A model generated the notes under the pieces. That model worked only from the letters and a program-made list of their open reading frames with translations. It had not been told where the DNA came from and did not search any database. Below, in pieces: positions 1 through 8,398 of a stretch of 61,888 bases of DNA. The translations under genes and the position numbers were made by a program. The DNA is taken from assembly GCA_945876285.1 (NCBI GenBank), contig CAMCNO010000015.1:1-61888 (forward strand), given 5' to 3'. The first letter of the stretch is position 1. The number at the start of each line of letters is the position of its first letter. The stretch is from an uncultured Clostridia bacterium (GTDB lineage: Bacteria; Bacillota; Clostridia; Oscillospirales; Oscillospiraceae).

Positions 1-2653
1 ACATGCCCAGGCCGTGCTCGGCGTTATCCTCGAACAGGGAGTTGGACCAAGCGGGGCCGTGACCGGCCTTGTTGGTGCAGTAGGGAGAAGTAGCGGCAGG
101 ACCGCCCCAGATGGAGGAGCAGCCGGTGGCGTTGGAGATGTACATATGATCGCCGAACAGCTGGGTGATCAGGCGGGCATAGCTGGTCTCGGCGCAGCCG
201 GCGCAGGAGCCGGAGAACTCCAGCATGGGCTGCTTGAACTGGCTGCCCTTGACGGTGTCGTCCTGCATATCCTTCTTCTCGGCAACCTCAGCCACGCAGT
301 AGTTGAACACATCCTGCTGAGCGGCTTCCTGCTCCTGAGCGACCATGGTCAGAGCATCGACGGGGCAGACACCCACGCAGACGCCGCAGCCCATGCAGTC
401 CAGAGGAGACACGGCCATGGTGTACTTGTAAACGCCCTTGCCCTTGCCGGCCTTGACGTCCACGATCTTGGCGGCGGCGGGAGCCTTGGCGGCCTCTTCC
501 TCGGTCAGAGCGTAGGGACGGATGGTGGCGTGGGGGCAGACATAAGCGCAGTTGTTGCACTGGATGCACTTGGCGGAATCCCAGGTGGGAACAGACACGG
601 CCACGCCGCGCTTCTCGTAAGCGGCAGCGCCCAGCTCGAACTGGCCGTCCACATGCTTGGAGAAGGCGGAGACGGGCAGGCTGTCGCCGTCCATCTTGCC
701 CACGGGGTTCAGGATGGTCTTGACCTGCTCCACCAGCTCGGGCTTGCCGGCCAGCTTCACGTCCTCGACCACGTCCTGAGCGTTGGCCCAGTCAGCGGGA
801 ACGTCGAACTTCTTGTAGGCGGTGGCGCCGGCGTCGATGGCCTTGTGGTTCATCTCGACCACGTCCATGCCCTTCTTGGAGTAGGACTTGGTGGCAGCGT
901 CCTTCATGTACTGGATGGCCTCAGACTCGGGCATGACCTTGGCCAGAGAGAAGAAGGCAGACTGCAGGATGGTGTTGGTGCGCTTGCCCATGCCGATTTC
1001 CTTGGCCAGGTCGATGGCGTTGATGGTGTAGACCTGGATGTTGTTGTTGGCAATGTAGCGCTTGGAGGCGGCGTCCAGCTTCTCAGCCAGCTCAGCGTCA
1101 TCCCACTGGCAGTTGATGAGGAACGCGCCGCCGGGCTTCACGTCGCGGACGATGGGGAAGCCCTTGGTGATATAGGCGGGCACGTGGCAGGCCACGAAGT
1201 CAGCCTTGTTGATGTAGTAAGAAGACTTGATGGGCTTGTCGCCGAAGCGCAGGTGGCTGATGGTGACGCCGCCGGTCTTCTTGGAGTCATACTGGAAGTA
1301 TGCCTGGATGTACTTGTCGGTGTGGTCGCCGATGATCTTGGTGGAGTTCTTGTTGGCGCCGACGGTGCCGTCGCCGCCCAGACCCCAGAACTTGCAGGCG
1401 ATGGTGCCGGCGGGAGCCACGCTGGGAGCGGGCTTCTCTTCCAGAGACAGGTTGGTCACGTCGTCCACGATGCCGATGGTGAACTGACGCTTCATCTCGT
1501 CCTTCTTCAGCTCGTCATAGACAGCGAACACGCTGCGGGGAGGAGTATCCTTGCTGCCCAGACCGTAACGGCCGCCGATGACCTTGATGTCGGTCTTGCC
1601 GGCGTTAGCCAGAGCGGTGACAACGTCCATGTACAGAGGCTCGCCCAGGGAGCCGGGCTCCTTGGTGCGGTCCAGCACGGCGATCTTCTTGCAGGTTGCG
1701 GGGATAGCAGACAGCAGACGGTCGGCGGCGAAGGGACGATACAGGCGAACCTTGATCAGGCCGACCTTCTCACCCTGGGCCAGCTTGTAGTCGATGACTT
1801 CCTCGGCCACGTCGCAGATAGAGCCCATGGCGATGATGACGTGCTCGGCATCGGGAGCACCATAGTAGTTGAACAGCTTGTAATCAGTGCCCAGCTTGGC
1901 ATTGATCTTGTCCATGTACTTCTCCACCACGGCAGGCAGGGCCTCGTAGTAGGGGTTGCAGGCCTCGCGGTGCTGGAAGAAGATATCGCCGTTCTCGTGA
2001 GAGCCGCGCATATTGGGACGCTCGGGGTTCAGGGAGTGCTTGCGGAACGCGTCGACGGCGTCCATGTCACACATTTCCTTCAGGTCCTCGTAATCCCACA
2101 CGGCGACCTTCTGGATCTCGTGAGAGGTACGGAAACCGTCGAAGAAGTTGATGAAGGGGACGCGGCCCTCGATGGTGGCCAGATGGGCCACAGGGCTCAG
2201 GTCCATGACCTCCTGCACGCTGCCCTCAGCCAGCATGGCGAAGCCGGTCTGACGGCAGGCCATGACGTCGGAGTGATCGCCGAAGATGTTCAGGGCGTGG
2301 GTGGAAACGGTACGGGCGGAGACATGGAACACGCAGGGCAGCAGCTCGCCGGCGATCTTGTACATATTGGGGATCATCAGCAGCAGGCCCTGAGAGGCGG
2401 TGTAGGTGGTGGTCATTGCGCCGGCGGCCAGGGAGCCGTGGACAGTACCGGAAGCACCAGCCTCAGACTGCATCTCGCACACCTTCACGGTGGTGCCGAA
2501 GATGTTCTTCTGACCAGCAGCAGACCACTGGTCGACCAAGTCTGCCATGGGAGAGGACGGGGTGATCGGGAAAATACCCGCCACTTCGGTAAATGCGTAG
2601 CTGACATATGCGGCTGCGTTGTTACCGTCCATGGACTTGAACTTTCTTGCCAT
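1..2653 (-). CDS. nifJ: Pyruvate:ferredoxin (flavodoxin) oxidoreductase, 3' end cut by window
   Basis: Oxidises pyruvate with CoA to acetyl-CoA and CO2, passing electrons to ferredoxin; the main pyruvate-splitting enzyme of anaerobes, cytoplasmic. 884 codons are visible of a family length near 1,170. The N-terminal PITPSSPMAD stretch (about residues 29-38) belongs to the pyrimidine-binding domain. Two [4Fe-4S] ferredoxin motifs follow, CIQCNNCAYVCP near residue 693 and CMGCGVCVGVCP near 751, and the TPP domain begins with CAGC near 817. The ATG at 2653-2651 is chosen because AGGAGG lies about 9 nt upstream and the protein starts MARKFKSMDGNNAAAY as in homologues. The reading frame is open to the edge, so only the C-terminal TPP-domain part is missing. 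It is monocistronic on the 5' side with its own strong promoter. Confidence 0.97.
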   Translation of the reverse strand, partial: MARKFKSMDGNNAAAYVSYAFTEVAGIFPITPSSPMADLVDQWSAAGQKNIFGTTVKVCEMQSEAGASGTVHGSLAAGAMTTTYTASQGLLLMIPNMYKIAGELLPCVFHVSARTVSTHALNIFGDHSDVMACRQTGFAMLAEGSVQEVMDLSPVAHLATIEGRVPFINFFDGFRTSHEIQKVAVWDYEDLKEMCDMDAVDAFRKHSLNPERPNMRGSHENGDIFFQHREACNPYYEALPAVVEKYMDKINAKLGTDYKLFNYYGAPDAEHVIIAMGSICDVAEEVIDYKLAQGEKVGLIKVRLYRPFAADRLLSAIPATCKKIAVLDRTKEPGSLGEPLYMDVVTALANAGKTDIKVIGGRYGLGSKDTPPRSVFAVYDELKKDEMKRQFTIGIVDDVTNLSLEEKPAPSVAPAGTIACKFWGLGGDGTVGANKNSTKIIGDHTDKYIQAYFQYDSKKTGGVTISHLRFGDKPIKSSYYINKADFVACHVPAYITKGFPIVRDVKPGGAFLINCQWDDAELAEKLDAASKRYIANNNIQVYTINAIDLAKEIGMGKRTNTILQSAFFSLAKVMPESEAIQYMKDAATKSYSKKGMDVVEMNHKAIDAGATAYKKFDVPADWANAQDVVEDVKLAGKPELVEQVKTILNPVGKMDGDSLPVSAFSKHVDGQFELGAAAYEKRGVAVSVPTWDSAKCIQCNNCAYVCPHATIRPYALTEEEAAKAPAAAKIVDVKAGKGKGVYKYTMAVSPLDCMGCGVCVGVCPVDALTMVAQEQEAAQQDVFNYCVAEVAEKKDMQDDTVKGSQFKQPMLEFSGSCAGCAETSYARLITQLFGDHMYISNATGCSSIWGGPAATSPYCTNKAGHGPAWSNSLFEDNAEHGLGM

Positions 2654-2963
2654 AAACTCTTACCTCCTATAAATTCGCTGCCCGCGGCAGCAAGCTTACC
2701 AAAACACGAAACTCGGGCTCTCTCCCCCAAATTCTCATGCGTTGCCATTATATCACTTCCCTTTCCGCCTGTAAACGGGTACTTTGTTATTTTTTGCACA
2801 AAATTTTCTCTTTTCTGCGGATGGGACAAAAGCATCCGGATTTTTTCGGCGTTTTCCCGGTAATGCTTCCATTTCAGACGTGTCTGTGCTATATTTTTCC
2901 TGAGTTCTGACGTCCGGCGGCCTGTCCGCCGGCACCACAGCGTATGCAGGAGGCGTGGAAATT
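2654..2963. other. nifJ-comM divergent intergenic region
   Basis: This 310-bp gap between divergent genes holds the nifJ promoter and leader. A weaker candidate comM promoter on the plus strand is TTCCAT (2867-2872), 17 nt, TATATT (2890-2895). No small gene with a credible ribosome binding site was found. Confidence 0.6.
2747..2775 (-). promoter_or_regulatory. Sigma-A promoter of nifJ
   Basis: On the minus strand TTTACA (2775-2770) is followed after exactly 17 nt by a perfect TATAAT (2752-2747). This gives a 5' UTR of about 87 nt. In that UTR a short GCTGCC-GCG-GGCAGC hairpin (about 2679-2693) lies just before the AGGAGG ribosome binding site of nifJ. Confidence 0.85.
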
Positions 2964-4481
2964 ATGGTAGTCACGGTACGTTCTCTCGGCCTTTCCGGCA
3001 TCTCCGGCTATGAGGTCAGCGCGGAGTGCTTTCTCTCCGGCGGTCTCCCCGCCTTTGATGTGGTCGGCCTGCCGGACGCCGCCGTGCGGGAGGCGCGGGA
3101 ACGGGTGCGGGCGGCGGTGAAGAACTGCGGCGCAAAGTTCCCCGTCAGCCGCATTACAGTGAACCTGGCTCCCGCCGGGCAGAAAAAGGCGGGCACAGTC
3201 TATGACCTGCCCATCTTCGTCGGCATCCTGGCGGCCAGCGGCGACCTGCCAAAGCTGCCGGCCGACGCCGCCTTCATCGGCGAGCTGTCCCTCACTGGCG
3301 CGCTCCGGGGCGTCAGCGGCGTGCTGCCCATGGCCATGGCCGCCAGGGAAGCCGGCATTCGCCAGCTGTTCGTTCCCGCTGAAAACGCCGCCGAAGCAAC
3401 TCTGGCAGGCGGCCTGACCGTCTACGGCGTCCCGGATGTGAAGACGCTGGCAGCACATCTGAGGGGTGAAGAATCCCTTTCCCCCGCTCCGGTCTGGACA
3501 CCGGAGGGCAGCGACAGCCCCCTTCCCGACCTGCGGGACGTCATGGGGCAGGAAAACGTGAAGCGGGCTTTGGAGATCGCCGCCGCGGGAGGACACAACC
3601 TGCTGCTCATCGGCTCTCCCGGCGCGGGCAAATCCATGCTGGCAAAGCGCCTGCCCTCCATTCTCCCGGACATGACCCGGGACGAGGCGCTGGCGGTCTC
3701 CGGCATCTGGTCTGTGGCAGGCCTGGCAGACCCCGGGCATCCGCTACTGACCCGCCGTCCCTTCCGCAGTCCCCACCACACCGCCTCCGCCGCGGCGCTG
3801 AGCGGCGGGGGGCCCGCCATGCGGCCGGGAGAGATGTCTCTCGCCCACAATGGCGTGCTGTTTCTGGACGAGCTGCCGGAATTCCGCCGGGATGTGCTGG
3901 AGGCCATGCGCCAGCCGTTGGAGGACGGTGAGGTCACTGTGGCCAGAGCCGGCGGCACATTGCGTCTGCCCGCCCGGTTCCAGCTCATCTGCGCCATGAA
4001 TCCCTGCCGCTGCGGCTGGCGGGGGCATCCTTCCGGCAAATGCACCTGTTCTGACCGGGATGTCGAAAAATATGTTGAGAAAATCTCCGGCCCCCTGCTG
4101 GATCGCATCGACCTCCATGTCAGCGTTCCCTCGGTGGAGTACGAGGCCATGCGCCGCAGAGAGACGCCGGAATCCTCCGCCGACGTGAAAAAGAGAGTGG
4201 ACGCTGCCCGCGTCCTCCAGTCCGTCCGCTTCGCCGGAACGGGCACCGCCTGCAACGCCCACATGACTCCCGCCCAGATCGCCGCTTTCTGCCCGCTGGA
4301 TGATGCCTGCGACGCTCTGATGAAAACCGCCTTTGACCGCATGGGGCTGACCGCCCGGTCTCACGACCGCATTCTCCGGGTCGCCCGCACCATCGCGGAT
4401 CTGGACGGAGAAAAGAACATCGGCGCCGCACATCTGGCAGAAGCCATCCAATACCGCAACACCGACATTTTAAAAGGATAA
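2964..4481 (+). CDS. comM: YifB/ComM-family Mg-chelatase-like AAA+ ATPase
   Basis: 505-residue ATPase of the YifB/ComM family. In naturally competent bacteria ComM is a hexameric helicase that promotes branch migration during integration of foreign DNA; in Firmicutes the role is less defined. The N-terminal half is the ChlI-like domain (SGISGYEVSAE). Walker A is GSPGAGKS near residue 216, Walker B is LFLDELPEF, and the CNPCRCG-type cysteine motif (NPCRCGWRGHPSGKCTCS) lies near 345. ATG 2964 is preferred over GTG 2955 because AGGAGG (2948-2953) sits 10 nt before the ATG but only 1 nt before the GTG. The gene is single, and a bidirectional terminator follows. Confidence 0.93.
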   Translation: MVVTVRSLGLSGISGYEVSAECFLSGGLPAFDVVGLPDAAVREARERVRAAVKNCGAKFPVSRITVNLAPAGQKKAGTVYDLPIFVGILAASGDLPKLPADAAFIGELSLTGALRGVSGVLPMAMAAREAGIRQLFVPAENAAEATLAGGLTVYGVPDVKTLAAHLRGEESLSPAPVWTPEGSDSPLPDLRDVMGQENVKRALEIAAAGGHNLLLIGSPGAGKSMLAKRLPSILPDMTRDEALAVSGIWSVAGLADPGHPLLTRRPFRSPHHTASAAALSGGGPAMRPGEMSLAHNGVLFLDELPEFRRDVLEAMRQPLEDGEVTVARAGGTLRLPARFQLICAMNPCRCGWRGHPSGKCTCSDRDVEKYVEKISGPLLDRIDLHVSVPSVEYEAMRRRETPESSADVKKRVDAARVLQSVRFAGTGTACNAHMTPAQIAAFCPLDDACDALMKTAFDRMGLTARSHDRILRVARTIADLDGEKNIGAAHLAEAIQYRNTDILKG

Positions 4482-4485
4482 AACG

Positions 4486-4509
4486 AGGCCCGGGGAAATC
4501 CCCGGGCCT
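4486..4509. terminator. Bidirectional terminator between comM and lipoprotein gene
   Basis: Perfect 10-bp stem AGGCCCGGGG / CCCCGGGCCT with AAAT loop between convergent genes. The minus side has TTTT directly after the stem; the plus side is T-rich but interrupted. Confidence 0.8.
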
Positions 4510-4518
4510 TCGTTGTGT

Positions 4519-4827
4519 TCACTTCGCCGCTTTCACGGAGAGGACCTGTCCGGTGAAGGCGTCCACCACGGACAGTTCCCCGGTGTACGTCACCGTCACC
4601 CGATCGCCCACCTCCTGCTCCGCCAGTCCCTCCGGCGCGCCGCCCTCAAAGGTCAGGGCATAGCTGTCGCCGTTGTCGTCGGTGACTACGAACATGAAGT
4701 CCTTCACCTCATCCAGGGTGCCGGTCAGCGTTTTTTCCTCCCCGCTCTCCCCGGACTTTTTCGCGCCGCACCCGGCGCAGGCCAGCAGCAGCGCAGCCGC
4801 CAGCAGACACGCAAAGATTCGCTTCAT
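4519..4827 (-). CDS. Small lipoprotein, unknown function
   Basis: 102-residue predicted lipoprotein. It has a basic N-terminus (MKR), a hydrophobic stretch of about 14 residues, then the lipobox LACAGC with the lipidated Cys at about residue 20. The mature part is small, acidic and probably beta-rich (TGTLDEVKDFMFVVTDDNGDSYAL..., VGDRVTVTYTG), resembling an OB-like fold; no named family was recognised. It starts 14 nt after the RsiV-like gene, so it is the third gene of the sigma/anti-sigma operon and probably part of the same envelope-stress output. Confidence 0.85.
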   Translation of the reverse strand: MKRIFACLLAAALLLACAGCGAKKSGESGEEKTLTGTLDEVKDFMFVVTDDNGDSYALTFEGGAPEGLAEQEVGDRVTVTYTGELSVVDAFTGQVLSVKAAK

Positions 4828-4841
4828 CTGTTCTCTCTTTC

Positions 4842-5678
4842 TTACTTTTTTAATAATGTCTCATACACATCCGCCGGGATGGTGAACTCCGGCATCCCCA
4901 TGGAGCCCGGAGCGATGGTGTACTCGTCAAACACCAGCACCAGCTCTCCGTCCGCATCAAAATAGAAGTTCTGCGCCGGGTCAATGGCGGTAAACTCCTC
5001 CGGGAAGTAAGAAACTTCCACGTTTTCCGCCATCCGCTCCTCCATCTGCCGACGCACCTCGTCGGAGAGGACGGTCACATAATCAGCGTCCTCCCGGAAC
5101 AGATCTCGCAGCGTCACCACCCGGTCAGTGGCCTTGTCAATGTGGTAAAAGCGGCTGAATTCATACCCACTGGCTCGGGTCTCCACCGCGTCCACCCGGA
5201 GAGTAAACCAGGTATCGCTGTCCGTCACCACCGTACTGCTCACATCCAGGCCGAGATAGCCCTCTTCCCCCAGTTCCTTTTCGCAGGTCTCCTCGAACCG
5301 TGCGATGAGCCTGTCCGTGTATGCCCGCACCTGGTCGCTGACCTCCAGGGCGGCGCCGCTGCCCGCCAGCTCCGGCACGGTGACGTCGGCGCTGTGCTGG
5401 CCGTCATCATACGTGTAGTTCCGGAAGGTCACCACCCGCACGATGGCGCCCAGCACCGGCACCTCCGCCATGGCGGCCGCCGCCGTGGGGGACACGTTGG
5501 GCACCGTGATAAACAGCGCCAGAACCGCCGCGGCCCAGCCCGCCCAGCGGCGGGAATGTCTGGGTTCTTTTTCCTCCAGAGAGGCGCAGGCGGCAAACAC
5601 CCGTCCGGCGTAGCCCTCCGGCAAGGGGAAGGGTTCGTTTTTTGCCCGCTCTTTCATCATTTCGTCAAATCGATCCAT
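4842..5678 (-). CDS. RsiV-family anti-sigma factor (DUF3298)
   Basis: About 278 residues: a cytoplasmic N-terminal region (about 1-43), one membrane segment (about 44-62, WAAAVLALFITVP), and an extracytoplasmic DUF4163/DUF3298-like domain ending in the typical IAPGSMGMPEFTIP stretch. In Bacillus subtilis RsiV sequesters SigV and is cleaved when its outer domain binds lysozyme; that function is inferred here from family and from the sigma gene upstream. The ATG at 5678 has GAGG 6 nt upstream. An alternative ATG at 5690 overlaps the sigma stop codon (ATGA) but has only a weak ribosome binding site. Either way the two genes are translationally coupled. Confidence 0.88.
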   Translation of the reverse strand: MDRFDEMMKERAKNEPFPLPEGYAGRVFAACASLEEKEPRHSRRWAGWAAAVLALFITVPNVSPTAAAAMAEVPVLGAIVRVVTFRNYTYDDGQHSADVTVPELAGSGAALEVSDQVRAYTDRLIARFEETCEKELGEEGYLGLDVSSTVVTDSDTWFTLRVDAVETRASGYEFSRFYHIDKATDRVVTLRDLFREDADYVTVLSDEVRRQMEERMAENVEVSYFPEEFTAIDPAQNFYFDADGELVLVFDEYTIAPGSMGMPEFTIPADVYETLLKK

Positions 5679-5686
5679 GTCGCACC

Positions 5687-6172
5687 TCATTTCTCATCCA
5701 GCAGCTGCCGCAGCCGCGCCCGCCCCCGGGACAGGCGGGTCTTGACCGCCGCCTCGCTGATGCCCAGCACACGGCTGATCTCCCGGATGGACAGCCCGTC
5801 ATAGTAGAACAGCGCCACAGGAGCCCGCAGGTCGTCGTGCAGGGACAGCACCGCCTGCCACAATGTCAGCCGCTGGACGTGATCGGTCTCCGGTGCCGGA
5901 AGCTCACCCGCCGCGTCCAGATCCACGGTGCTTCGCCGCTTGCGGCAGACATCGTAGCACTTGTTGGCCAGGATCCGCAGGATCCAGGGTTTGAATTTCT
6001 CCGCTTCCCGCAGGGAATCCCGGTGGGCAAAGGCAGTACAGATCGCCTCCTGTACCGCGTCCTCGGCGTCCTCATCACTGCGCAGAATCGCCCTGGCGGT
6101 ACGGAACATCGTCTCCTGACAGGCGATGACCTGCGCGCTGAACGCCTCCTTGTCCAAAACAGCCTGCGTCAT
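5687..6172 (-). CDS. ECF sigma factor (SigV-like)
   Basis: 161-residue sigma-70 family protein with region 2 (TARAILRSDEDAEDAVQEA, about 25-43, and FKPWILRILANKCYDVCRKR) and region 4 helix-turn-helix (LSIREISRVLGISEAAVKTRL, about 128-148). It directs RNA polymerase to stress promoters and is normally held by the anti-sigma factor encoded immediately downstream. Together with the RsiV-like protein and lipoprotein it forms a three-gene operon, probably autoregulated as in other ECF systems. No ECF-type promoter could be assigned with confidence in the 200-bp divergent gap. Confidence 0.93.
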   Translation of the reverse strand: MTQAVLDKEAFSAQVIACQETMFRTARAILRSDEDAEDAVQEAICTAFAHRDSLREAEKFKPWILRILANKCYDVCRKRRSTVDLDAAGELPAPETDHVQRLTLWQAVLSLHDDLRAPVALFYYDGLSIREISRVLGISEAAVKTRLSRGRARLRQLLDEK

Positions 6173-6235
6173 ATTCCTGGAACGGCTCCTTTCCTGGCAA
6201 GTAAAATCAGGGCAGCGGCACCGCCGCCCCCGAAT

Positions 6236-6273
6236 GACCGGTCATATAGATAGATGCTTTTCCCCGGGAAAAG
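6236..6273. promoter_or_regulatory. Palindromes in divergent sigma/flavodoxin region
   Basis: Two palindromes lie back to back: TGACCGGTCA (6236-6245) and CTTTTCCC-C-GGGAAAAG (6257-6273). They sit between the divergent sigma operon and reductase gene and are candidate operators; no regulator can be named. Confidence 0.35.
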
Positions 6274-6331
6274 GTGACAGCGGGGAGAACTTTTTTGCCT
6301 GAAAACAATATGATAGCCGGGCAATGCAATA

Positions 6332-6360
6332 TTGTCAATTTCTCCGCCTTCCTGTATAAT
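6332..6360 (+). promoter_or_regulatory. Sigma-A promoter of flavodoxin-like reductase
   Basis: TTGTCA (6332-6337), 17-nt spacer, perfect TATAAT (6355-6360); transcription would start about 25 nt before the start codon. Confidence 0.85.
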
Positions 6361-6390
6361 AACTTCATTACATATAAGGAGGTCTCCTTT

Positions 6391-7023
6391 ATGAAGATCG
6401 TCGCCATCAACGGCAGCCCCCGGAAAAACGGAAACACCGCCCTCCTGCTGGATGCCGTCCGTCAGGAAGTGGAAGCCGCAGGCGTGGAGTTCCAGGTATT
6501 CCAGCCCGGCCCCAATGTTCATCCCTGCATGGCCTGCTACAACTGTCTGGACACCGGCAGCCTCCGCTGCGTGCGGAAGGATGACGGTGTCAACGATATC
6601 ATTGCCGCCTGCATCGACTCCGACGGCATCCTGCTGGCCTCTCCTGTGTACCACAGCGGCATGTCCGGCAGCATGAAGTGCGTCATTGACCGGCTGATGC
6701 TCGCTGCCGGCTGCGGCGTCAATCAGCTCCACCACAAGGTGGGCGGCGCCCTGTGCACCCTGCGGCGCTCCGGCGGCAGCGAAACCTACCACCAGCTCCT
6801 GGCCGCCATGGACTGCATGGAGATGGTGCTGGTGACTTCCGACTACTGGGGCGTGGTTCACGGCGCCGAGCCCGGCGAGGTGCTGTCCGACGAGGAGGGC
6901 ATGGAAGTCGCCAAGCGGCTGGGCCGCGACATGGCCTGGATGGTGAAGGTACTGAACGCCACCAAGGAGACGCTGCCGCCTCCCGCCGCCGGTCAGCGCC
7001 CCATGACCAACTTTATCCGCTGA
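6391..7023 (+). CDS. NADPH-dependent FMN reductase / iron-sulfur flavoprotein-like
   Basis: 210-residue flavodoxin-fold protein. The N-terminal MKIVAINGSPRKNGNTALLL is the FMN phosphate-binding signature of the NADPH-dependent FMN reductase superfamily, and CMACYNCLDTGSLRC (about 48-62) is a cysteine cluster like that of iron-sulfur flavoproteins. It probably moves electrons between ferredoxin or NAD(P)H and small quinone or nitro substrates; the substrate is unknown. ATG 6391 is chosen because AAGGAGGT lies 7 nt upstream; an upstream in-frame extension has no ribosome binding site. It has its own promoter and terminator. Confidence 0.9.
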   Translation: MKIVAINGSPRKNGNTALLLDAVRQEVEAAGVEFQVFQPGPNVHPCMACYNCLDTGSLRCVRKDDGVNDIIAACIDSDGILLASPVYHSGMSGSMKCVIDRLMLAAGCGVNQLHHKVGGALCTLRRSGGSETYHQLLAAMDCMEMVLVTSDYWGVVHGAEPGEVLSDEEGMEVAKRLGRDMAWMVKVLNATKETLPPPAAGQRPMTNFIR

Positions 7024-7035
7024 ATAAAAATCATT

Positions 7036-7066
7036 ACGGCTCCCCAAGCGGGAGCCGTGACTTTTT
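7036..7066 (+). terminator. Terminator after flavodoxin-like gene
   Basis: Stem ACGGCTCCC / GGGAGCCGT with a 5-nt loop, followed by GACTTTTT. Confidence 0.85.
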
Positions 7067-7091
7067 ATCGGCAATAGCCGCAAAATCAGGC

Positions 7092-7120
7092 TTTTCCTCC
7101 GGGGGAAAATGGGATATAAT
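7092..7120 (+). promoter_or_regulatory. Promoter of thiI
   Basis: Perfect TATAAT at 7115-7120 with a weak TTTTCC -35 at 7092-7097, 17 nt apart. Confidence 0.6.
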
Positions 7121-7152
7121 GTGGAGCAGTACGAATTGCGGAGGAAGTATCC

Positions 7153-8334
7153 ATGATTAATCACAACGAAATGTTTCTGCTGAAGCTGGGCGAGGTGGTC
7201 CTGAAGGGCCTGAACCGCCGGTCCTTTGAGGACAAACTGGTGAACAACGTCCGGCGGCGGCTGAAGAGCTGCGGCAGCTTCCAGGTCTATATCCGCCAGA
7301 GCACCATCTACGTGGAGCCCACCACCGATAACTGCGACATGGAGGCGGCTTATGCCGCCTGCCGCCAGGTGTTCGGCGTGGTGGCGGTGGCCCGGGCCGT
7401 CCCCTGCGAAAAAACGGTGGAGGCCATCGTGGAGACGGCTAAAACTTACCTGGCGGATGAATTCGCCGCCGCCAGGAGTTTCAAGGTGGAGAGCAAACGG
7501 GCGGACAAGCAGTTCTACCTGAACTCCATCCAAATTTCCCAGGCCGTGGGCGGCGATTTGGCCGAGGCCTTCCCCCACGTCACCGTGGACGTCCACAAGC
7601 CCGACCTGACGGTCTATGTGGAAATTCGGGAAAAGGCCGCCTACGTCCACGCCCCCGCCCTGCCCGGCGCCGGCGGCCTGCCAGTGGGCATGGGCGGCCA
7701 CGCCGTCAGCCTGCTGTCCGGCGGTCTGGACTCCCCCGTCTCCTCCTGGATGATGGCCCGCCGGGGCGTGGAGCTGGAGATGGTCCACTTCGTCTCTCCC
7801 CCCTACACCTCCCAGCAGGCCCAGGACAAGGTGCTGGAGCTGGCCCGCCTGCTGACGGCCTACTGCGGGCGGATGATCGTCCACATCGTTCCCTTTACGG
7901 AAATTCAGGAAGAAATTCGGAAAAACTGCCCCGAGGAGTATTTCACCCTCATCATGCGCCGCTTTATGATGCGGCTGGCAGAGGCCGTGGCAAAAAAGGC
8001 CGGGGCCAAGGCCCTCATCACCGGCGAGTCCCTGGGCCAGGTGGCCAGCCAGACCATGATGGCCCTTGGCGTCACGGAGGACGTGACCACCATGCCCGTT
8101 CTGCGGCCCCTGATCGGCATTGACAAGGTGGAGATCATCCGCATCGCCCGGGAGATCGGCACGTATGAGACCTCTATCCTCCCCTACGAGGACTGCTGCA
8201 CCGTGTTCACCCCCCGCCATCCTGCCACCCGGCCCGACCTTGAGGAAGTCCGCAAGGCGGAGGCCGCCCTGGACGTGGAGGAGCTGGTCGCCAAGGCCCT
8301 GGCGGGCGAGAGCTGGGTAAGAGTCAAGTATTGA
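7153..8334 (+). CDS. thiI: tRNA 4-thiouridine synthase / sulfurtransferase ThiI
   Basis: 393-residue enzyme that adenylates U8 of tRNA and inserts sulfur to make 4-thiouridine; it can also feed sulfur to the thiamine thiazole. An N-terminal ferredoxin-like and THUMP region (about 1-165) precedes the PP-loop ATPase motif SGGLDSP at residues 189-195. The protein ends without the rhodanese domain found in Escherichia coli ThiI, the usual form in Bacilli and Clostridia, where a dedicated cysteine desulfurase supplies sulfur. GGAGGAAG lies 6 nt before the ATG. It is separated from cinA by 64 nt with no terminator, so the two are probably co-transcribed. Confidence 0.95.
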   Translation: MINHNEMFLLKLGEVVLKGLNRRSFEDKLVNNVRRRLKSCGSFQVYIRQSTIYVEPTTDNCDMEAAYAACRQVFGVVAVARAVPCEKTVEAIVETAKTYLADEFAAARSFKVESKRADKQFYLNSIQISQAVGGDLAEAFPHVTVDVHKPDLTVYVEIREKAAYVHAPALPGAGGLPVGMGGHAVSLLSGGLDSPVSSWMMARRGVELEMVHFVSPPYTSQQAQDKVLELARLLTAYCGRMIVHIVPFTEIQEEIRKNCPEEYFTLIMRRFMMRLAEAVAKKAGAKALITGESLGQVASQTMMALGVTEDVTTMPVLRPLIGIDKVEIIRIAREIGTYETSILPYEDCCTVFTPRHPATRPDLEEVRKAEAALDVEELVAKALAGESWVRVKY

Positions 8335-8398
8335 GCGTCCCCCGTCCCGTGGACGGACATCCCGCGCTCCACACCCATTTACAAAGAAGGTACACGTC

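Noticed and set aside
14-2863. 949-codon open frame on the plus strand
   Set aside because: Antisense of nifJ; low-complexity Gly/Val/His composition, no ribosome binding site, and the minus strand encodes an unmistakable PFOR.
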